Counted from the stretch's first letter, positions 15,989 through 24,768 are shown. The stretch is DNA of 64,000 nt from Streptomyces hokutonensis (GCF_000376565.1 NZ_BARG01000055.1:1-64000); one strand, 5' to 3'. The notes: a model not told the origin generated them from the sequence alone. Program-made: numbers and translations.

Positions 15989-18405
15989 TACTGGCAGGCC
16001 TCGCAGGACTCGGGGTTTTCCAGGGAGCAGGCGACCGCGTCTTCGTCGGGCGTCAACTGCTGTACGGGGACGGTGGGTTGGGCTTGCGCCTGGGCCGCGC
16101 GGGCGATCCGGGTCGCCGGGCGCGAGCGCAGGTAGTACGTCGTCTTCAGGCCCTGCTTCCAGGCGTACGCGTACATCGAGGAGAGCTTGCCGATGGTCGG
16201 CGTCTCCAGGAACAGGTTCAGGGACTGGGACTGGTCCAGGAACGGGGTGCGGGCGGCGGCCATGTCGATCAGGCCGCGCTGCGGGATCTCCCATGCCGTG
16301 CGGTACAGCGCTTTTACGTCCGCCGGGATCCAAGTGAAGCCCTGCACCGAGCCGTTGGCGTCGCGCAGCGCCTCGCGGGTGCGGGCGTCCCACACGCCGA
16401 GCTGCTTCAGCTCGTTCACCAGATACGAGTTGACCTGGAGGAACTCACCGGACAGCGTCTCGCGCTTGAAGAGGTTGGAGACCTGCGGCTCGATGCACTC
16501 GTAGACGCCCGCGATGGACGCGATGGTGGCGGTGGGGGCGATCGCCAGCAACAGGCTGTTGCGCATGCCGACTTGGGCGATACGTTCCCGCAGGGCCGTC
16601 CAGCGCTCGGGCCAGGTGAGTTCCACGTCGTAGTGGTCGGGGTGCAGAACACCACGGGCGGTACGGGTCTTCTCCCAGGCCGGGAGCGGGCCGTTGCGCT
16701 CGGCGAGGTCGGCGGAGGCCTCGTAGGCGGCGAGCATGATCCGCTCGGCGATCCGGGTCGAAAGCGCCTGCGCCTGCGGGGAGTCGAAGGGGACGCGGAG
16801 TTTGAAGAAGACGTCCTGGAGGCCCATCGCGCCCAGACCGACCGGGCGCCAGCGGGCGTTGGAACGGCCCGCCTGCTCGGTCGGGTAGAAGTTGATGTCG
16901 ACGACCCGGTCGAGGAAGGTGACGGCGGTGCGGACCGTCTCGTCCAGCCGCTCCCAGTCCAGCTCACCATCGGTGACGAACGCGCCCAGGTTCACCGAGC
17001 CCAGGTTGCAGACCGCCGTCTCGCCGTCGTCCGTGACCTCCAGGATCTCGGTGCAGAGGTTCGAGGAGTGGACGGTGTGGCCGGGCTCGGCGGTCTGGTT
17101 GGCGGTGCGGTTGGCCGCGTCCTTGAAGGTCATCCAGCCGTTGCCGGTCTGCGCGAGGGTGCGCATCATGCGGCCGTAGAGGTCACGGGCCGGGATGGTC
17201 TTCTTGGCCAGGCCCGCCGCTTCCGCCTTGCGGTAGGCGGCGTCGAACTCGTCGCCCCACAGGTCGACCAGCTCGGGCACGTCGGCGGGGGAGAACAGCG
17301 ACCAGGTGCCGTCCTCGTTGACCCGGCGCATGAACTCGTCCGGGATCCAGTGCGCCAGGTTCAGATTGTGCGTACGGCGGGCGTCCTCACCGGTGTTGTC
17401 CCGCAGCTCCAGGAACTCCTCGATGTCGGAGTGCCAGGTCTCCAGGTAGACGGCGGCGGCACCCTTGCGCCGGCCGCCCTGGTTCACCGCGGCGACCGAG
17501 GCGTCCAGCGTCTTCAGGAACGGGACGATGCCGTTGGAGTGCCCGTTCGTGCCGCGGATCAGCGAACCGCGGCTGCGGATACGGGAGTACGACAGTCCGA
17601 TGCCACCCGCGTGCTTCGAGAGGCGGGCGACCTGGTGGTAGCGGTCGTAGATGGAGTCCAGCTCGTCCAGCGGGGAGTCGAGGAGGTAGCAGGACGACAT
17701 CTGGGGGTGCCGGGTGCCGGAGTTGAAGAGGGTGGGGGAGGAGGGGAGGTAGTCGAGGCGGCTCATCAGCCGGTAGAGCGCGGCGACTTCGTCGAGCGCG
17801 CGCGTCGAGTCGTCCTCGGCGAGGCCGCTCGCGACACGCAGCATGAAGTGCTGGGGCGTCTCGATGACCTTGCGGGTGATCGGGTGGCGCAGGAGGTAAC
17901 GGCTGTGCAGGGTACGGAGCCCGAAGTAGCCGAAGCGGTCGTCGCCCTCGATGTCGATCAGCGCGTCGAGGCGGGCCGCGTGCAGCGTCACGAACTCGGC
18001 GGTGCGGTCGGCGATCAGGCCCTCGCGGTGGCCCACGGCGACGGATTCGGTGAACGTGGTGACGCCCTGCGAGGCGGCCTCGGCGGCGATGTTGATCGTC
18101 AGCAGCCGGGCGGCGAGGCGGGAGTAGACCGGGTCCTCGGAGATGAGGCCGGCGGCGGCCTCCGTGGCCAGTTCGCGCAGTTCCGTCTCGTCCGCGTGCG
18201 CGGACCGGCCGCGCAGCGTGGCGGCGGCGACCCGGCCGGGGTCGGCGTCGGGAAGGTCGGCGGTCAGCTCGGTCAGGGTCCGCAGGATCGCGGCGCCGGG
18301 ACCGTCGGCACCGGGAACGGCCGTTCCGGGAACGTCGGTTCCGGACGCTGCGTTCGCCTCGTTCGCCTGGGTCGCTGATGCCGGCTCTGCTGGCGCGATG
18401 GTCAC
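15988..18405 (-). CDS. nrdA: Class Ia ribonucleotide reductase, alpha (large) subunit
   Basis: An 805-residue R1 catalytic subunit reducing ribonucleotides to deoxyribonucleotides. Active-site segments are present: the first redox Cys in SSCYLLDS, NLCTEILEV followed by AVCNLGSVNL (Asn-Cys region), and a C-terminal CEAC tail that re-reduces the active site. The GTG at 18405 with GAGGGAG upstream is the start. The long 5' leader of about 240 nt contains a cobalamin riboswitch, so expression should fall when B12 is plentiful and the class II enzyme can work. Confidence 0.96.
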   Translation of the reverse strand: MTIAPAEPASATQANEANAASGTDVPGTAVPGADGPGAAILRTLTELTADLPDADPGRVAAATLRGRSAHADETELRELATEAAAGLISEDPVYSRLAARLLTINIAAEAASQGVTTFTESVAVGHREGLIADRTAEFVTLHAARLDALIDIEGDDRFGYFGLRTLHSRYLLRHPITRKVIETPQHFMLRVASGLAEDDSTRALDEVAALYRLMSRLDYLPSSPTLFNSGTRHPQMSSCYLLDSPLDELDSIYDRYHQVARLSKHAGGIGLSYSRIRSRGSLIRGTNGHSNGIVPFLKTLDASVAAVNQGGRRKGAAAVYLETWHSDIEEFLELRDNTGEDARRTHNLNLAHWIPDEFMRRVNEDGTWSLFSPADVPELVDLWGDEFDAAYRKAEAAGLAKKTIPARDLYGRMMRTLAQTGNGWMTFKDAANRTANQTAEPGHTVHSSNLCTEILEVTDDGETAVCNLGSVNLGAFVTDGELDWERLDETVRTAVTFLDRVVDINFYPTEQAGRSNARWRPVGLGAMGLQDVFFKLRVPFDSPQAQALSTRIAERIMLAAYEASADLAERNGPLPAWEKTRTARGVLHPDHYDVELTWPERWTALRERIAQVGMRNSLLLAIAPTATIASIAGVYECIEPQVSNLFKRETLSGEFLQVNSYLVNELKQLGVWDARTREALRDANGSVQGFTWIPADVKALYRTAWEIPQRGLIDMAAARTPFLDQSQSLNLFLETPTIGKLSSMYAYAWKQGLKTTYYLRSRPATRIARAAQAQAQPTVPVQQLTPDEDAVACSLENPESCEACQ

Positions 18406-18540
18406 GGTGGGGCTCTCCCTCGCTCGGCACGGGGCCTTGCGGAGGGCAGGCGGCAGCTCACGAGCGCACGGGGCGTCGCGTCCACCGGCCCACTCCACGA
18501 GGCCCGGACGTCATGCGCCCGGGCCGGGTTGGCCGGGCGC

Positions 18541-18641
18541 GCCGTCGGCAGGTCCTCGGACTGACCAGGCGTGCGTATGCACGCAAGTACACCGTTGCGG
18601 GACAGTTCCGGATTCGCACCGGATTCCCCTGCGGCGACAGC
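18541..18641 (-). ncRNA. Cobalamin (B12) riboswitch upstream of nrdA
   Basis: On the minus strand the canonical conserved blocks follow in order: AGGGGAATCCGGTGCGAATC, then CCGGAACTGTCCCGCAACGG, then a GCGTGC-atac-GCACGC hairpin, and AGTCCGAGGACCTGCC, the B12 box. The outer helix P1 pairs GCTGTCG (18635-18641) with CGACGGC (18541-18547). The remaining 135 nt to the GTG at 18405 would be the expression platform. This matches the published riboswitch of the S. coelicolor nrdABS operon. Confidence 0.96.
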
Positions 18642-18648
18642 GAGCATG

Positions 18649-18695
18649 AGCATACATCTTGTGCCGGGCTGTCGCGGCACCCCCAGATGTTGTGT
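18649..18695 (-). promoter_or_regulatory. nrdAB promoter with two NrdR-type boxes
   Basis: Read on the plus strand, CCCCCAGATGTTGTGT (18680-18695) and AGCATACATCTTGTGC (18649-18664) resemble NrdR boxes and begin exactly 31 bp apart. That is the three-helical-turn spacing known for NrdR pairs. On the minus strand TATGCT (18654-18649) is a plausible -10 inside the second box. It would put the start point near 18642, exactly at the first base of the riboswitch P1. No good -35 is visible. The promoter squeezes between the riboswitch and the end of the GNAT gene. Confidence 0.65.
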
Positions 18696-18705
18696 CGCGG
18701 CTGTT

Positions 18706-19212
18706 TCAGAGCGTCAACTCATAGGTGAGGAGAGTGATGTCGTCCAGCTCCGGCAGGGGATTCCAGTCGCGCTCCGGGGTGCGGGTGAAACCGAGGCGTT
18801 CGTAGATGCGATGGGCGGCGTGCATGGTGCGTTGGGTCGACAGGACGATCGCTGTGCAGCCCGCGGTGGCTCGGGCGCGGTCGACGCAGGCGCGGACCAG
18901 GGCCTCGCCGGCGCCCTTTCCGCGGGCCTCTCGGGCGACCGCGAGCATCCGGATCTCGGCCTCGCCTTGTTGCGCGATGTCTGCCATGGGGCCGCCGGAC
19001 GGGACGAAGGTCACTCCGCCGAGGAGGTGGTCGTCTTCGATGGCCACGAGGACGTCGGCTGCGGCGGCTCGTTTTGCTACGGCTCTCAACTCGCCGAGGT
19101 AGTCGTCGCTTTCGCCGAAGTCCAGGAGGCCGTCCTGGAGGTAGGCCTGCGCTGTGATCTCGCCCAGAGTTTCGTATTCGGTGGGTTCTACTCGTCGGAT
19201 GAGGATGTCCAT
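18706..19212 (-). CDS. GNAT family N-acetyltransferase
   Basis: A 168-residue GNAT-fold protein. Motif A is visible as IRMLAVAREARGKGAGEAL (acetyl-CoA pyrophosphate loop RGKGAG) and motif B as HRIYERLGFTRTPERDW. The acceptor substrate is unknown. It is upstream of and on the same strand as nrdAB, but the nrd genes have their own promoter and riboswitch just after its stop. Confidence 0.88.
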   Translation of the reverse strand: MDILIRRVEPTEYETLGEITAQAYLQDGLLDFGESDDYLGELRAVAKRAAAADVLVAIEDDHLLGGVTFVPSGGPMADIAQQGEAEIRMLAVAREARGKGAGEALVRACVDRARATAGCTAIVLSTQRTMHAAHRIYERLGFTRTPERDWNPLPELDDITLLTYELTL

Positions 19213-19308
19213 GTAGGTGAGTGTGAACGAAACAGCGGGCCGCCGAGGGGTGCTCCCTCGGTGGCCCGCTGCGGGTTCGTTGTGGCTGGTCGCGCCCCTG
19301 AGGTGGGA

Positions 19309-20910
19309 TCAGTGACCGGCGATCACCGGTAGCTCTTCCTTTACCCCCGGGTCGCCCGCGTCTGCCGTGTAGTCCGCCGGGCTTGTCTCGTCCACGCCCT
19401 CCGGGGCCTTCGCCGCCTTCAGGATGAACGTGAGGACCACCGTTACCGCCACGTTCAGTACGAACGCCGTCAGGCCGATGTAGCCGATCTCGCCGATCCC
19501 CGGGATCTCCTTGGACGAGCCGCCGAAGTGGTCCTGGGTCGGGGAGGCGACGCCGTAGGCCGCGAGGGTGCCGTAGAGCATGCCGACCGCCCAGCCCGCC
19601 AGGAGGGCCCAGCGGTGGAACCAGCGGGTGAAGAGGCCGCCCACCAGGGACGGGAAGGTCTGGAGGATCCAGATGCCGCCCAGGAGCTGGAAGTTGATGG
19701 CTACCGTCTTGTCCATCGTCAGGACGAAGGCCAGGGCGCCGACCTTCACCAGCAGCGAGACCAGCTTGGAGACCTTGGTCTCCTGGGCCGGGGTCGCGTC
19801 CGGGTTGATGAAGTCCTTGTAGATGTTGCGGGTGAAGAGGTTCGCCGCCGCGATGGACATGATGGCGGCGGGGACGAGCGCTCCGATGCCGATCGCCGCG
19901 AAGGCCACGCCCGCGAACCAGTCCGGGAACATGTTCTCGAAGAGCTGCGGGATGGCCAGTTGGCCGTTGGTGACCTTGACGCCCGCCGCGATCGCCATGA
20001 AGCCGAGCAGCGCGAGCAGGCCCAGCATCAGTGAATACAGCGGCAGGATCGTGGTGTTGCGGCGGATCACGTTGCGGCTCTTGGAGGAGAGGGTCGCGGT
20101 GATCGAGTGGGGGTACATGAACAGGGCCAGTGCCGAGCCCAACGCGAGGGTGGCGTACGTCCATTGGCCCGCCGGGGCCGGTACGAGTCCGCCCGCTCCC
20201 GCCGCCTTGAACTTGGCGCCCGCCGCGCTGAAGATGTCGTCGAAGCCGCCGAGCTTGATCGGGATGTAGATGATCGCCACGGTGATGACGAGGTAGATCA
20301 GGCCGTCCTTCACGAACGCGATCAGCGCGGGAGCGCGCAGGCCGGACGAGTAGGTGTACGCGGCCAGCACGGCGAACGCGATCAGCAGCGGCAGGTCCTT
20401 CACGAACCAGTTGGAGTTCGCGCTGCCGCCCACGCCCATGACGTCCAACACGGCCTGGATGCCGACCAGTTGGAGCGCGATGTACGGCATGGTCGCGAGG
20501 ATGCCGGTGACCGCCACCGCGAGTGACAGGCTCTTCGAGCCGAAGCGGCCGCGCACGAAGTCGGACGTCGTCACGTATCCGTGCTTGTGCGACACCGACC
20601 AGAGGCGGGGCAGGAACGTGAAGATCAGGGGGTACACGAGGATCGTGTACGGCACCGCGAAGAAGCCGGCCGCGCCCGCCGCGTAGACCGCCGCGGGGAC
20701 CGCGACGAACGTGTACGCGGTGTAGAGGTCGCCGCCCAGCAGGAACCAGGTGACCCAGGTGCCGAACGACCGTCCGCCCAGGCCCCATTCGTCGAGGCTG
20801 TGCTCGTTGTCGGCCCGGCGCCAGCGCGCGGCCAGGAAGCCCAGGACCGTGACGGCCAGGAAGAAGAAGATGAAGACGCCGAGAGCGACGCCGTTCACGC
20901 CGTCGTTCAC
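19309..20910 (-). CDS. Sodium:solute symporter (SSS family, MctP-like monocarboxylate transporter)
   Basis: A 533-residue polytopic membrane protein with about 13 hydrophobic helices. The N-terminal GGRSFGTWVTWFLLGGDLYT block and the PYIALQLVGIQAVLDVMG segment are typical of SSS proteins related to rhizobial MctP (lactate, pyruvate, alanine). Substrate assignment is inference. The GTG start overlaps the DUF3311 stop (GTGA), and the small upstream protein is the usual partner of this transporter type in actinobacteria. Confidence 0.9.
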   Translation of the reverse strand: MNDGVNGVALGVFIFFFLAVTVLGFLAARWRRADNEHSLDEWGLGGRSFGTWVTWFLLGGDLYTAYTFVAVPAAVYAAGAAGFFAVPYTILVYPLIFTFLPRLWSVSHKHGYVTTSDFVRGRFGSKSLSLAVAVTGILATMPYIALQLVGIQAVLDVMGVGGSANSNWFVKDLPLLIAFAVLAAYTYSSGLRAPALIAFVKDGLIYLVITVAIIYIPIKLGGFDDIFSAAGAKFKAAGAGGLVPAPAGQWTYATLALGSALALFMYPHSITATLSSKSRNVIRRNTTILPLYSLMLGLLALLGFMAIAAGVKVTNGQLAIPQLFENMFPDWFAGVAFAAIGIGALVPAAIMSIAAANLFTRNIYKDFINPDATPAQETKVSKLVSLLVKVGALAFVLTMDKTVAINFQLLGGIWILQTFPSLVGGLFTRWFHRWALLAGWAVGMLYGTLAAYGVASPTQDHFGGSSKEIPGIGEIGYIGLTAFVLNVAVTVVLTFILKAAKAPEGVDETSPADYTADAGDPGVKEELPVIAGH

Positions 20911-21170
20911 CGGGTGCCTCCATGACGGGTGCGCTGGTCACGCTGCCAGAGCTTGTAGGCGGTCATGGTCAGCGCCGTCGAGATCAGCACCCACAGCATC
21001 TGGTACCAGTAGAAGAACGGGATGCCGATGAATATGGGGTCCGTCTTGGCGTAGGAGCCGACCCAGAGCAGCGCCACGAAGGGTGCGAACAGGCAGACGG
21101 CGATGACCACGCGGACCGGTGTCACCACCGGCGCCGCCACTTCGGGCGGAACTTCAGGCACATCTGACAT
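20907..21170 (-). CDS. DUF3311 small membrane protein, symporter partner
   Basis: An 87-residue protein with two hydrophobic helices (about 17-40 and 48-70) and the DUF3311 core GIPFFYWYQMLWVLIST. DUF3311 genes typically precede SSS-family transporter genes, and here the two overlap by four bases. It may help transporter assembly. The role is inferred from pairing only. Confidence 0.88.
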   Translation of the reverse strand: MSDVPEVPPEVAAPVVTPVRVVIAVCLFAPFVALLWVGSYAKTDPIFIGIPFFYWYQMLWVLISTALTMTAYKLWQRDQRTRHGGTR

Positions 21171-21286
21171 TTCGCGGCTCCCGTCCCCTCACTGATCACC
21201 TGTGTAACGCGCAGGCAATGTAGGTCACGGGATCGCGGGTGCGGAAGACCCCGTCCGCATATCGTCATGTCGATTTAGTGAAAACC

Positions 21287-21300
21287 TGACATCGGTGTCA
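21287..21300. promoter_or_regulatory. Inverted repeat, possible operator
   Basis: TGACA-TCGG-TGTCA, a perfect 5+4+5 dyad upstream of the DUF3311/symporter operon and just past the YbdD stop. It resembles a dimeric repressor site. No regulator is known to me for it. Confidence 0.35.
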
Positions 21301-21310
21301 AAAGCAGGGT

Positions 21311-21511
21311 TCAGCAGCAGCGGAAACCCTGGCGTGGGTCGGCCTCTTGTCGCTCCGTCCGCATCCGTTCGAAGGCGCGGCGGTCCGGGACCTCCGCGTC
21401 CGGGTGGTCCCGGCATACGTGCGCGACATACCGCTCGTACGCCGACTCGTCCGTCAACTCCCGGACGTACCAGCGCACTCCGCTAGTCGCCCGCCTGAGC
21501 ACCGACCACAT
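21311..21511 (-). CDS. YbdD/YjiX family small protein (CstA partner)
   Basis: A 66-residue protein ending in RQGFRCC, the conserved C-terminus of the YbdD/YjiX family. In E. coli these small proteins accompany the CstA/BtsT pyruvate-type transporters. The start at 21511 lies inside the 3' end of cstA (29-bp overlap), so translation is likely coupled. Confidence 0.88.
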   Translation of the reverse strand: MWSVLRRATSGVRWYVRELTDESAYERYVAHVCRDHPDAEVPDRRAFERMRTERQEADPRQGFRCC

Positions 21512-23627
21512 CGCGTGCCCTCGCCTCCTCCTTCTCCTTCCGGGTCGGGATCAGCCCGGCCGGTGCCACGATCTTCGACTCGACGTACGGCGTCTCGCTC
21601 AGCGTGGAGAGCGCCGGGCGGCGGACGTGTCGAACGCAGACGCGAAGGGCGTCCGCGATCACGACCACGACCAGCACCGCGAGAATGGCCGAAAGCACTC
21701 CGTCCACCGTGGAGTTGGTGACGACGGTGTGCATGTCGTCCATGTTCTTGGCGGGCGGCAGGACCTTGCCCGCGTCGATCGCGTCCTGGAACACCGAGCG
21801 TTGCTTGAAGAAGCCGACCTTCGGGTCGCTGGAGAACACCTTCTGCCAGCTCGCGGTCAGCGTGACCGTCGCGTCCCAGGCCAGCGGAATTCCGGTGATC
21901 CAGGCCCACTTGAGGCGACCGGACTTCACCAGGAGCGTCGTGCAGACGGCCAGCGCGACGGCGGCGAGCAACTGGTTGGAGATGCCGAAGATCGGGAAGA
22001 GCTGGTTGATCCCGCCGAGGGGTTCGTGGACGCCGACCCAGAGGAAGTAGCCCCAGAGCGCGCAGACCAGGGCACTCGTCAGCGCCAGGCCCGGCTTCCA
22101 ACTCACGTTCCGGAACGGCCGATAGACGTTCCCCAGCATGTCCTGGAGCATGAACCGGCCCACCCGGGTGCCCGCGTCCAGCGCGGTCAGGATGAACAGC
22201 GCCTCGAACATGATCGCGAAGTGGTACCAGAAGGCGCGCAGACTCCCGCCGGTGACCTTGGCGAAGATCTCCGAGACACCGACCGCGAGGGTGGGCGCAC
22301 CGCCGGTGCGGGAGAGCAGGCTGGCCTCGTCGACGTTCTTCGCGGCCTGCGCGAGGTCGGCGGGGGAGATGTGATAGCCCCAACTGGTCACCACCTGCGA
22401 GGCGTTCTGCACGGTCGTGCCGATCGCGCCCGCCGGTGCGTTCATCGCGAAGTACAGGCCGGGGTCGATGATGCTCGCGGCGACCAGTGCCATGATCGCG
22501 ACCGACGACTCCATCAGCATGGAGCCGTAGCCGATCATCCGGATCTGCGTCTCCTTCTGGATCATCTTCGGGGTCGTCCCGCTCGATATGAGCGAGTGGA
22601 AGCCGGACAGGGCCCCGCAGGCGATCGTGATGAAGACGAAGGGGAAGAGGGAGCCGGCGAAGACCGGGCCGTTGCCGTGCTTGGCGAAGTCGGTGACGGC
22701 GGGCATCTTCAGGTCGGGCAGGGCGACGATGACCCCGATCGCCAGCAGGGCGATGGTGCCGATCTTCATGAAGGTGGAGAGGTAGTCGCGCGGGGCGAGC
22801 AGGGTCCAGACGGGGAGGATCGAGGCGATGAAGCCGTACGCCACCAGCCAGATGACCAGCGTCGAGGGCGCGAGGGTGAAGGTGTCGGCCCAGGACGACT
22901 CGGCGACCCAGCGGCCCGCGACCAGGGCGAGCAGCAGCAGGGCCACGCCGATCAGCGACACCTCGGAGACGCGGCCGGGGCGAAGTACCCGTAGATAGAA
23001 GCCCATCAGCAGGGCGATCGGGATGGTCATGCCGATGGAGAAGGTGCCCCAGGGGGAGGAGGCCAGCGCGTTCACGATGACCAGGGCCAGCACACCGAGC
23101 AGGATGATCATGATGGCGAAGGTGGCGAGCAGGGCCGCCGCGCCGCCGAAGGGGCCGATCTCCTCGCGGGCCATCTGGCCAAGTGACCTGCCGTCGCGCC
23201 TGGTTGAGAAGAACAGCACCACCATGTCCTGGACCGCGCCCGCGAAGATGACGCCGACGATGATCCAGATCGTGCCGGGCAGGTAGCCCATCTGCGCGGC
23301 CAGCACGGGTCCGACGAGCGGTCCGGCGCCGGCGATCGCGGCGAAGTGGTGGCCCAGCAGGACGCGGCGGTCGGTGGGGTGGTAGTCGATGCCGTTGTCG
23401 AGACGTTCGGCCGGGGTGGCCCGGGTCGCGTCGACCTTCAGGACCTTGTACGCGATGAACTTCGAGTAGAAGCGATAGGCGATGGCGTACGAGCCGAGCG
23501 CGGCGGCCACCATCCAGGCGGCCGACACGTTCTCGCCCCGCGCCAGCGCGAGAACGGACCAGCCCGCCGCGGCGACGAGCGCGACGAGGGTCCAGACGAC
23601 GATGGTTCGGACGTTCGCGGTACGCAC
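21483..23627 (-). CDS. cstA: Carbon starvation protein CstA family transporter
   Basis: A 714-residue transporter with some 16-18 hydrophobic helices. Family blocks include DYHPTDRRVLLGHHFAAIAG, GPLVGPVLAAQMGYLPG, GALSGFHSLISSGTTPKM and DAGTRVGRFMLQDMLG. E. coli CstA and BtsT import pyruvate (and peptides for CstA). The GTG at 23627 is chosen for its GGAGG eight bases upstream. An ATG at 23672 is the alternative. It lies 67 bp downstream of dasR on the same strand, so read-through from dasR is possible. Confidence 0.95.
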   Translation of the reverse strand: MRTANVRTIVVWTLVALVAAAGWSVLALARGENVSAAWMVAAALGSYAIAYRFYSKFIAYKVLKVDATRATPAERLDNGIDYHPTDRRVLLGHHFAAIAGAGPLVGPVLAAQMGYLPGTIWIIVGVIFAGAVQDMVVLFFSTRRDGRSLGQMAREEIGPFGGAAALLATFAIMIILLGVLALVIVNALASSPWGTFSIGMTIPIALLMGFYLRVLRPGRVSEVSLIGVALLLLALVAGRWVAESSWADTFTLAPSTLVIWLVAYGFIASILPVWTLLAPRDYLSTFMKIGTIALLAIGVIVALPDLKMPAVTDFAKHGNGPVFAGSLFPFVFITIACGALSGFHSLISSGTTPKMIQKETQIRMIGYGSMLMESSVAIMALVAASIIDPGLYFAMNAPAGAIGTTVQNASQVVTSWGYHISPADLAQAAKNVDEASLLSRTGGAPTLAVGVSEIFAKVTGGSLRAFWYHFAIMFEALFILTALDAGTRVGRFMLQDMLGNVYRPFRNVSWKPGLALTSALVCALWGYFLWVGVHEPLGGINQLFPIFGISNQLLAAVALAVCTTLLVKSGRLKWAWITGIPLAWDATVTLTASWQKVFSSDPKVGFFKQRSVFQDAIDAGKVLPPAKNMDDMHTVVTNSTVDGVLSAILAVLVVVVIADALRVCVRHVRRPALSTLSETPYVESKIVAPAGLIPTRKEKEEARARDVVGAQAGD

Positions 23628-23694
23628 CGGGGAGTCCTCCCGTCCAGCGGCGACGGGAGGAACGTAGAGCAACCGGCGTTACTGCGTAAGACCC

Positions 23695-24459
23695 CTAGTC
23701 CTGCGGACGCTTGAGTCGCGCCACGAACTTGTACCGGTCGCCCCGGTACACCGACCGCACCCACTCCACCGGCTTGCCCTCCTTGTCGAGGGAGTGGCGG
23801 GAGAGCATCAGCATCGGGAGGCCGACGTCGGTGCTGAGGAGGCCGGCCTCGCGCGGGGTGGCCAGCGAGGTCTCGATGGTCTCCTCGGCCTCGGCGAGAT
23901 GGACGTCGTAGACCTCGGCGAGCGCGGTGTAGAGGGACGTGTACTTGACCAGGGACCTCCGCAGCGCGGGGAAACGCTTCGCGCTGAGGTGGGTGGTCTC
24001 GATGGCCATCGGTTCGGCGTTGGCCATGCGGAGGCGCTCGATGCGCAGGACCCGGCCGCCGGTGGTGATGTCGAGCAGGTCGGCGAGGGTGTCGTCGGCC
24101 GTGATGTAGCCGATGTCCAGGAGCTGCGAGGTGGGTTCGAGGCCCTGGGCGCGCATGTCCTCGGTGTACGAGGTGAGTTGGAGCGCCTGCGAGACCTTGG
24201 GCTTGGCGACGAACGTGCCCTTGCCCTGGATGCGTTCGAGACGGCCCTCGACGACCAGTTCCTGAAGGGCCTGGCGGACCGTCGTGCGCGAGGTGTCGAA
24301 CTCGGCGGCCAGCGTGCGCTCGGGCGGGACGGGTGTGCCGGGCGGCAACGTCTCCGTCATGTCCAGCAGGTGTTTCTTCAGGCGGTAGTACTTGGGCACA
24401 CGCGCGGTGCGGACGGTAGCCCCACCCTCGTTCTCCGCACTGCTGACGTCGGTGCTCAT
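23695..24459 (-). CDS. dasR: GntR/HutC-family regulator DasR
   Basis: A 254-residue repressor with an N-terminal winged helix-turn-helix (TLAAEFDTSRTTVRQALQEL, near 50-70) and a C-terminal UTRA effector domain (about 95-245). DasR is the global regulator of aminosugar use in streptomycetes. It binds 16-bp dre sites related to ACTGGTCTAGACCACT and is released by GlcN-6-P. It is divergent from dasABC, and dre-like sites lie on both the dasR and dasA sides of the 309-bp intergenic region, consistent with autoregulation and repression of das. Confidence 0.96.
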   Translation of the reverse strand: MSTDVSSAENEGGATVRTARVPKYYRLKKHLLDMTETLPPGTPVPPERTLAAEFDTSRTTVRQALQELVVEGRLERIQGKGTFVAKPKVSQALQLTSYTEDMRAQGLEPTSQLLDIGYITADDTLADLLDITTGGRVLRIERLRMANAEPMAIETTHLSAKRFPALRRSLVKYTSLYTALAEVYDVHLAEAEETIETSLATPREAGLLSTDVGLPMLMLSRHSLDKEGKPVEWVRSVYRGDRYKFVARLKRPQD

Positions 24460-24526
24460 GCTCCGCCTTTCCGGCTCCGGACAAGGGTCACTTCGTGATC
24501 CCTTCTGTATACCGTCGCGGTCGCTT

Positions 24527-24542
24527 TTGGTCTAGTCCACAA
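24527..24542. promoter_or_regulatory. DasR-responsive element (dre), dasR side
   Basis: TTGGTCTAGTCCACAA, matching the dre core TGGTCTAG-xCCA closely. It is 68 bp upstream of the dasR start. Confidence 0.85.
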
Positions 24543-24547
24543 GGGCA

Positions 24548-24563
24548 AGTGGTCTAGCGGAAG
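24548..24563. promoter_or_regulatory. Partial dre half site
   Basis: AGTGGTCTAGCGGAAG keeps a perfect left half (TGGTCTAG), but the right half is degenerate. It is six bases beyond the first dre and could bind DasR cooperatively. Confidence 0.5.
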
Positions 24564-24671
24564 AGAGTACTCCGGCACGGTTGTTTTCGCTGCCTTCTTA
24601 CTTAAAGGTTCCTGCATATGTAGGTCCCATAACGGCTGGTCAGGGCGGTTTCGGGAACCCTTGACAGGCCC

Positions 24672-24687
24672 TGTGGTCTGGTCCAAG
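24672..24687. promoter_or_regulatory. dre site, distal dasA promoter
   Basis: TGTGGTCTGGTCCAAG lies just after a consensus -35-like TTGACA (24661-24666), so DasR bound here would block the dasA promoter. No clear -10 is seen. Confidence 0.75.
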
Positions 24688-24695
24688 CTCCCGGT

Positions 24696-24711
24696 ACTGG
24701 TCTACACCATT
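24696..24711. promoter_or_regulatory. dre site, proximal dasA promoter
   Basis: ACTGGTCTACACCATT differs from the dre consensus ACTGGTCTAGACCACT at two positions. It lies 58 bp before the dasA start. Confidence 0.88.
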
Positions 24712-24768
24712 GGTTCAGGTCCCGGCCCATGGGCGGGAGGTGTGGCAGGCATCCCTGAGGAGGGTGGC

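Noticed and set aside
16078..18378. 766-codon plus-strand open frame opposite nrdA
   Set aside because: An antisense shadow. The minus strand encodes the unmistakable ribonucleotide reductase.
18719..20941. 740-codon minus-strand open frame spanning the GNAT and symporter genes
   Set aside because: A frame shadow rich in Arg, His and Gly. It contradicts the well-supported genes on the same strand.
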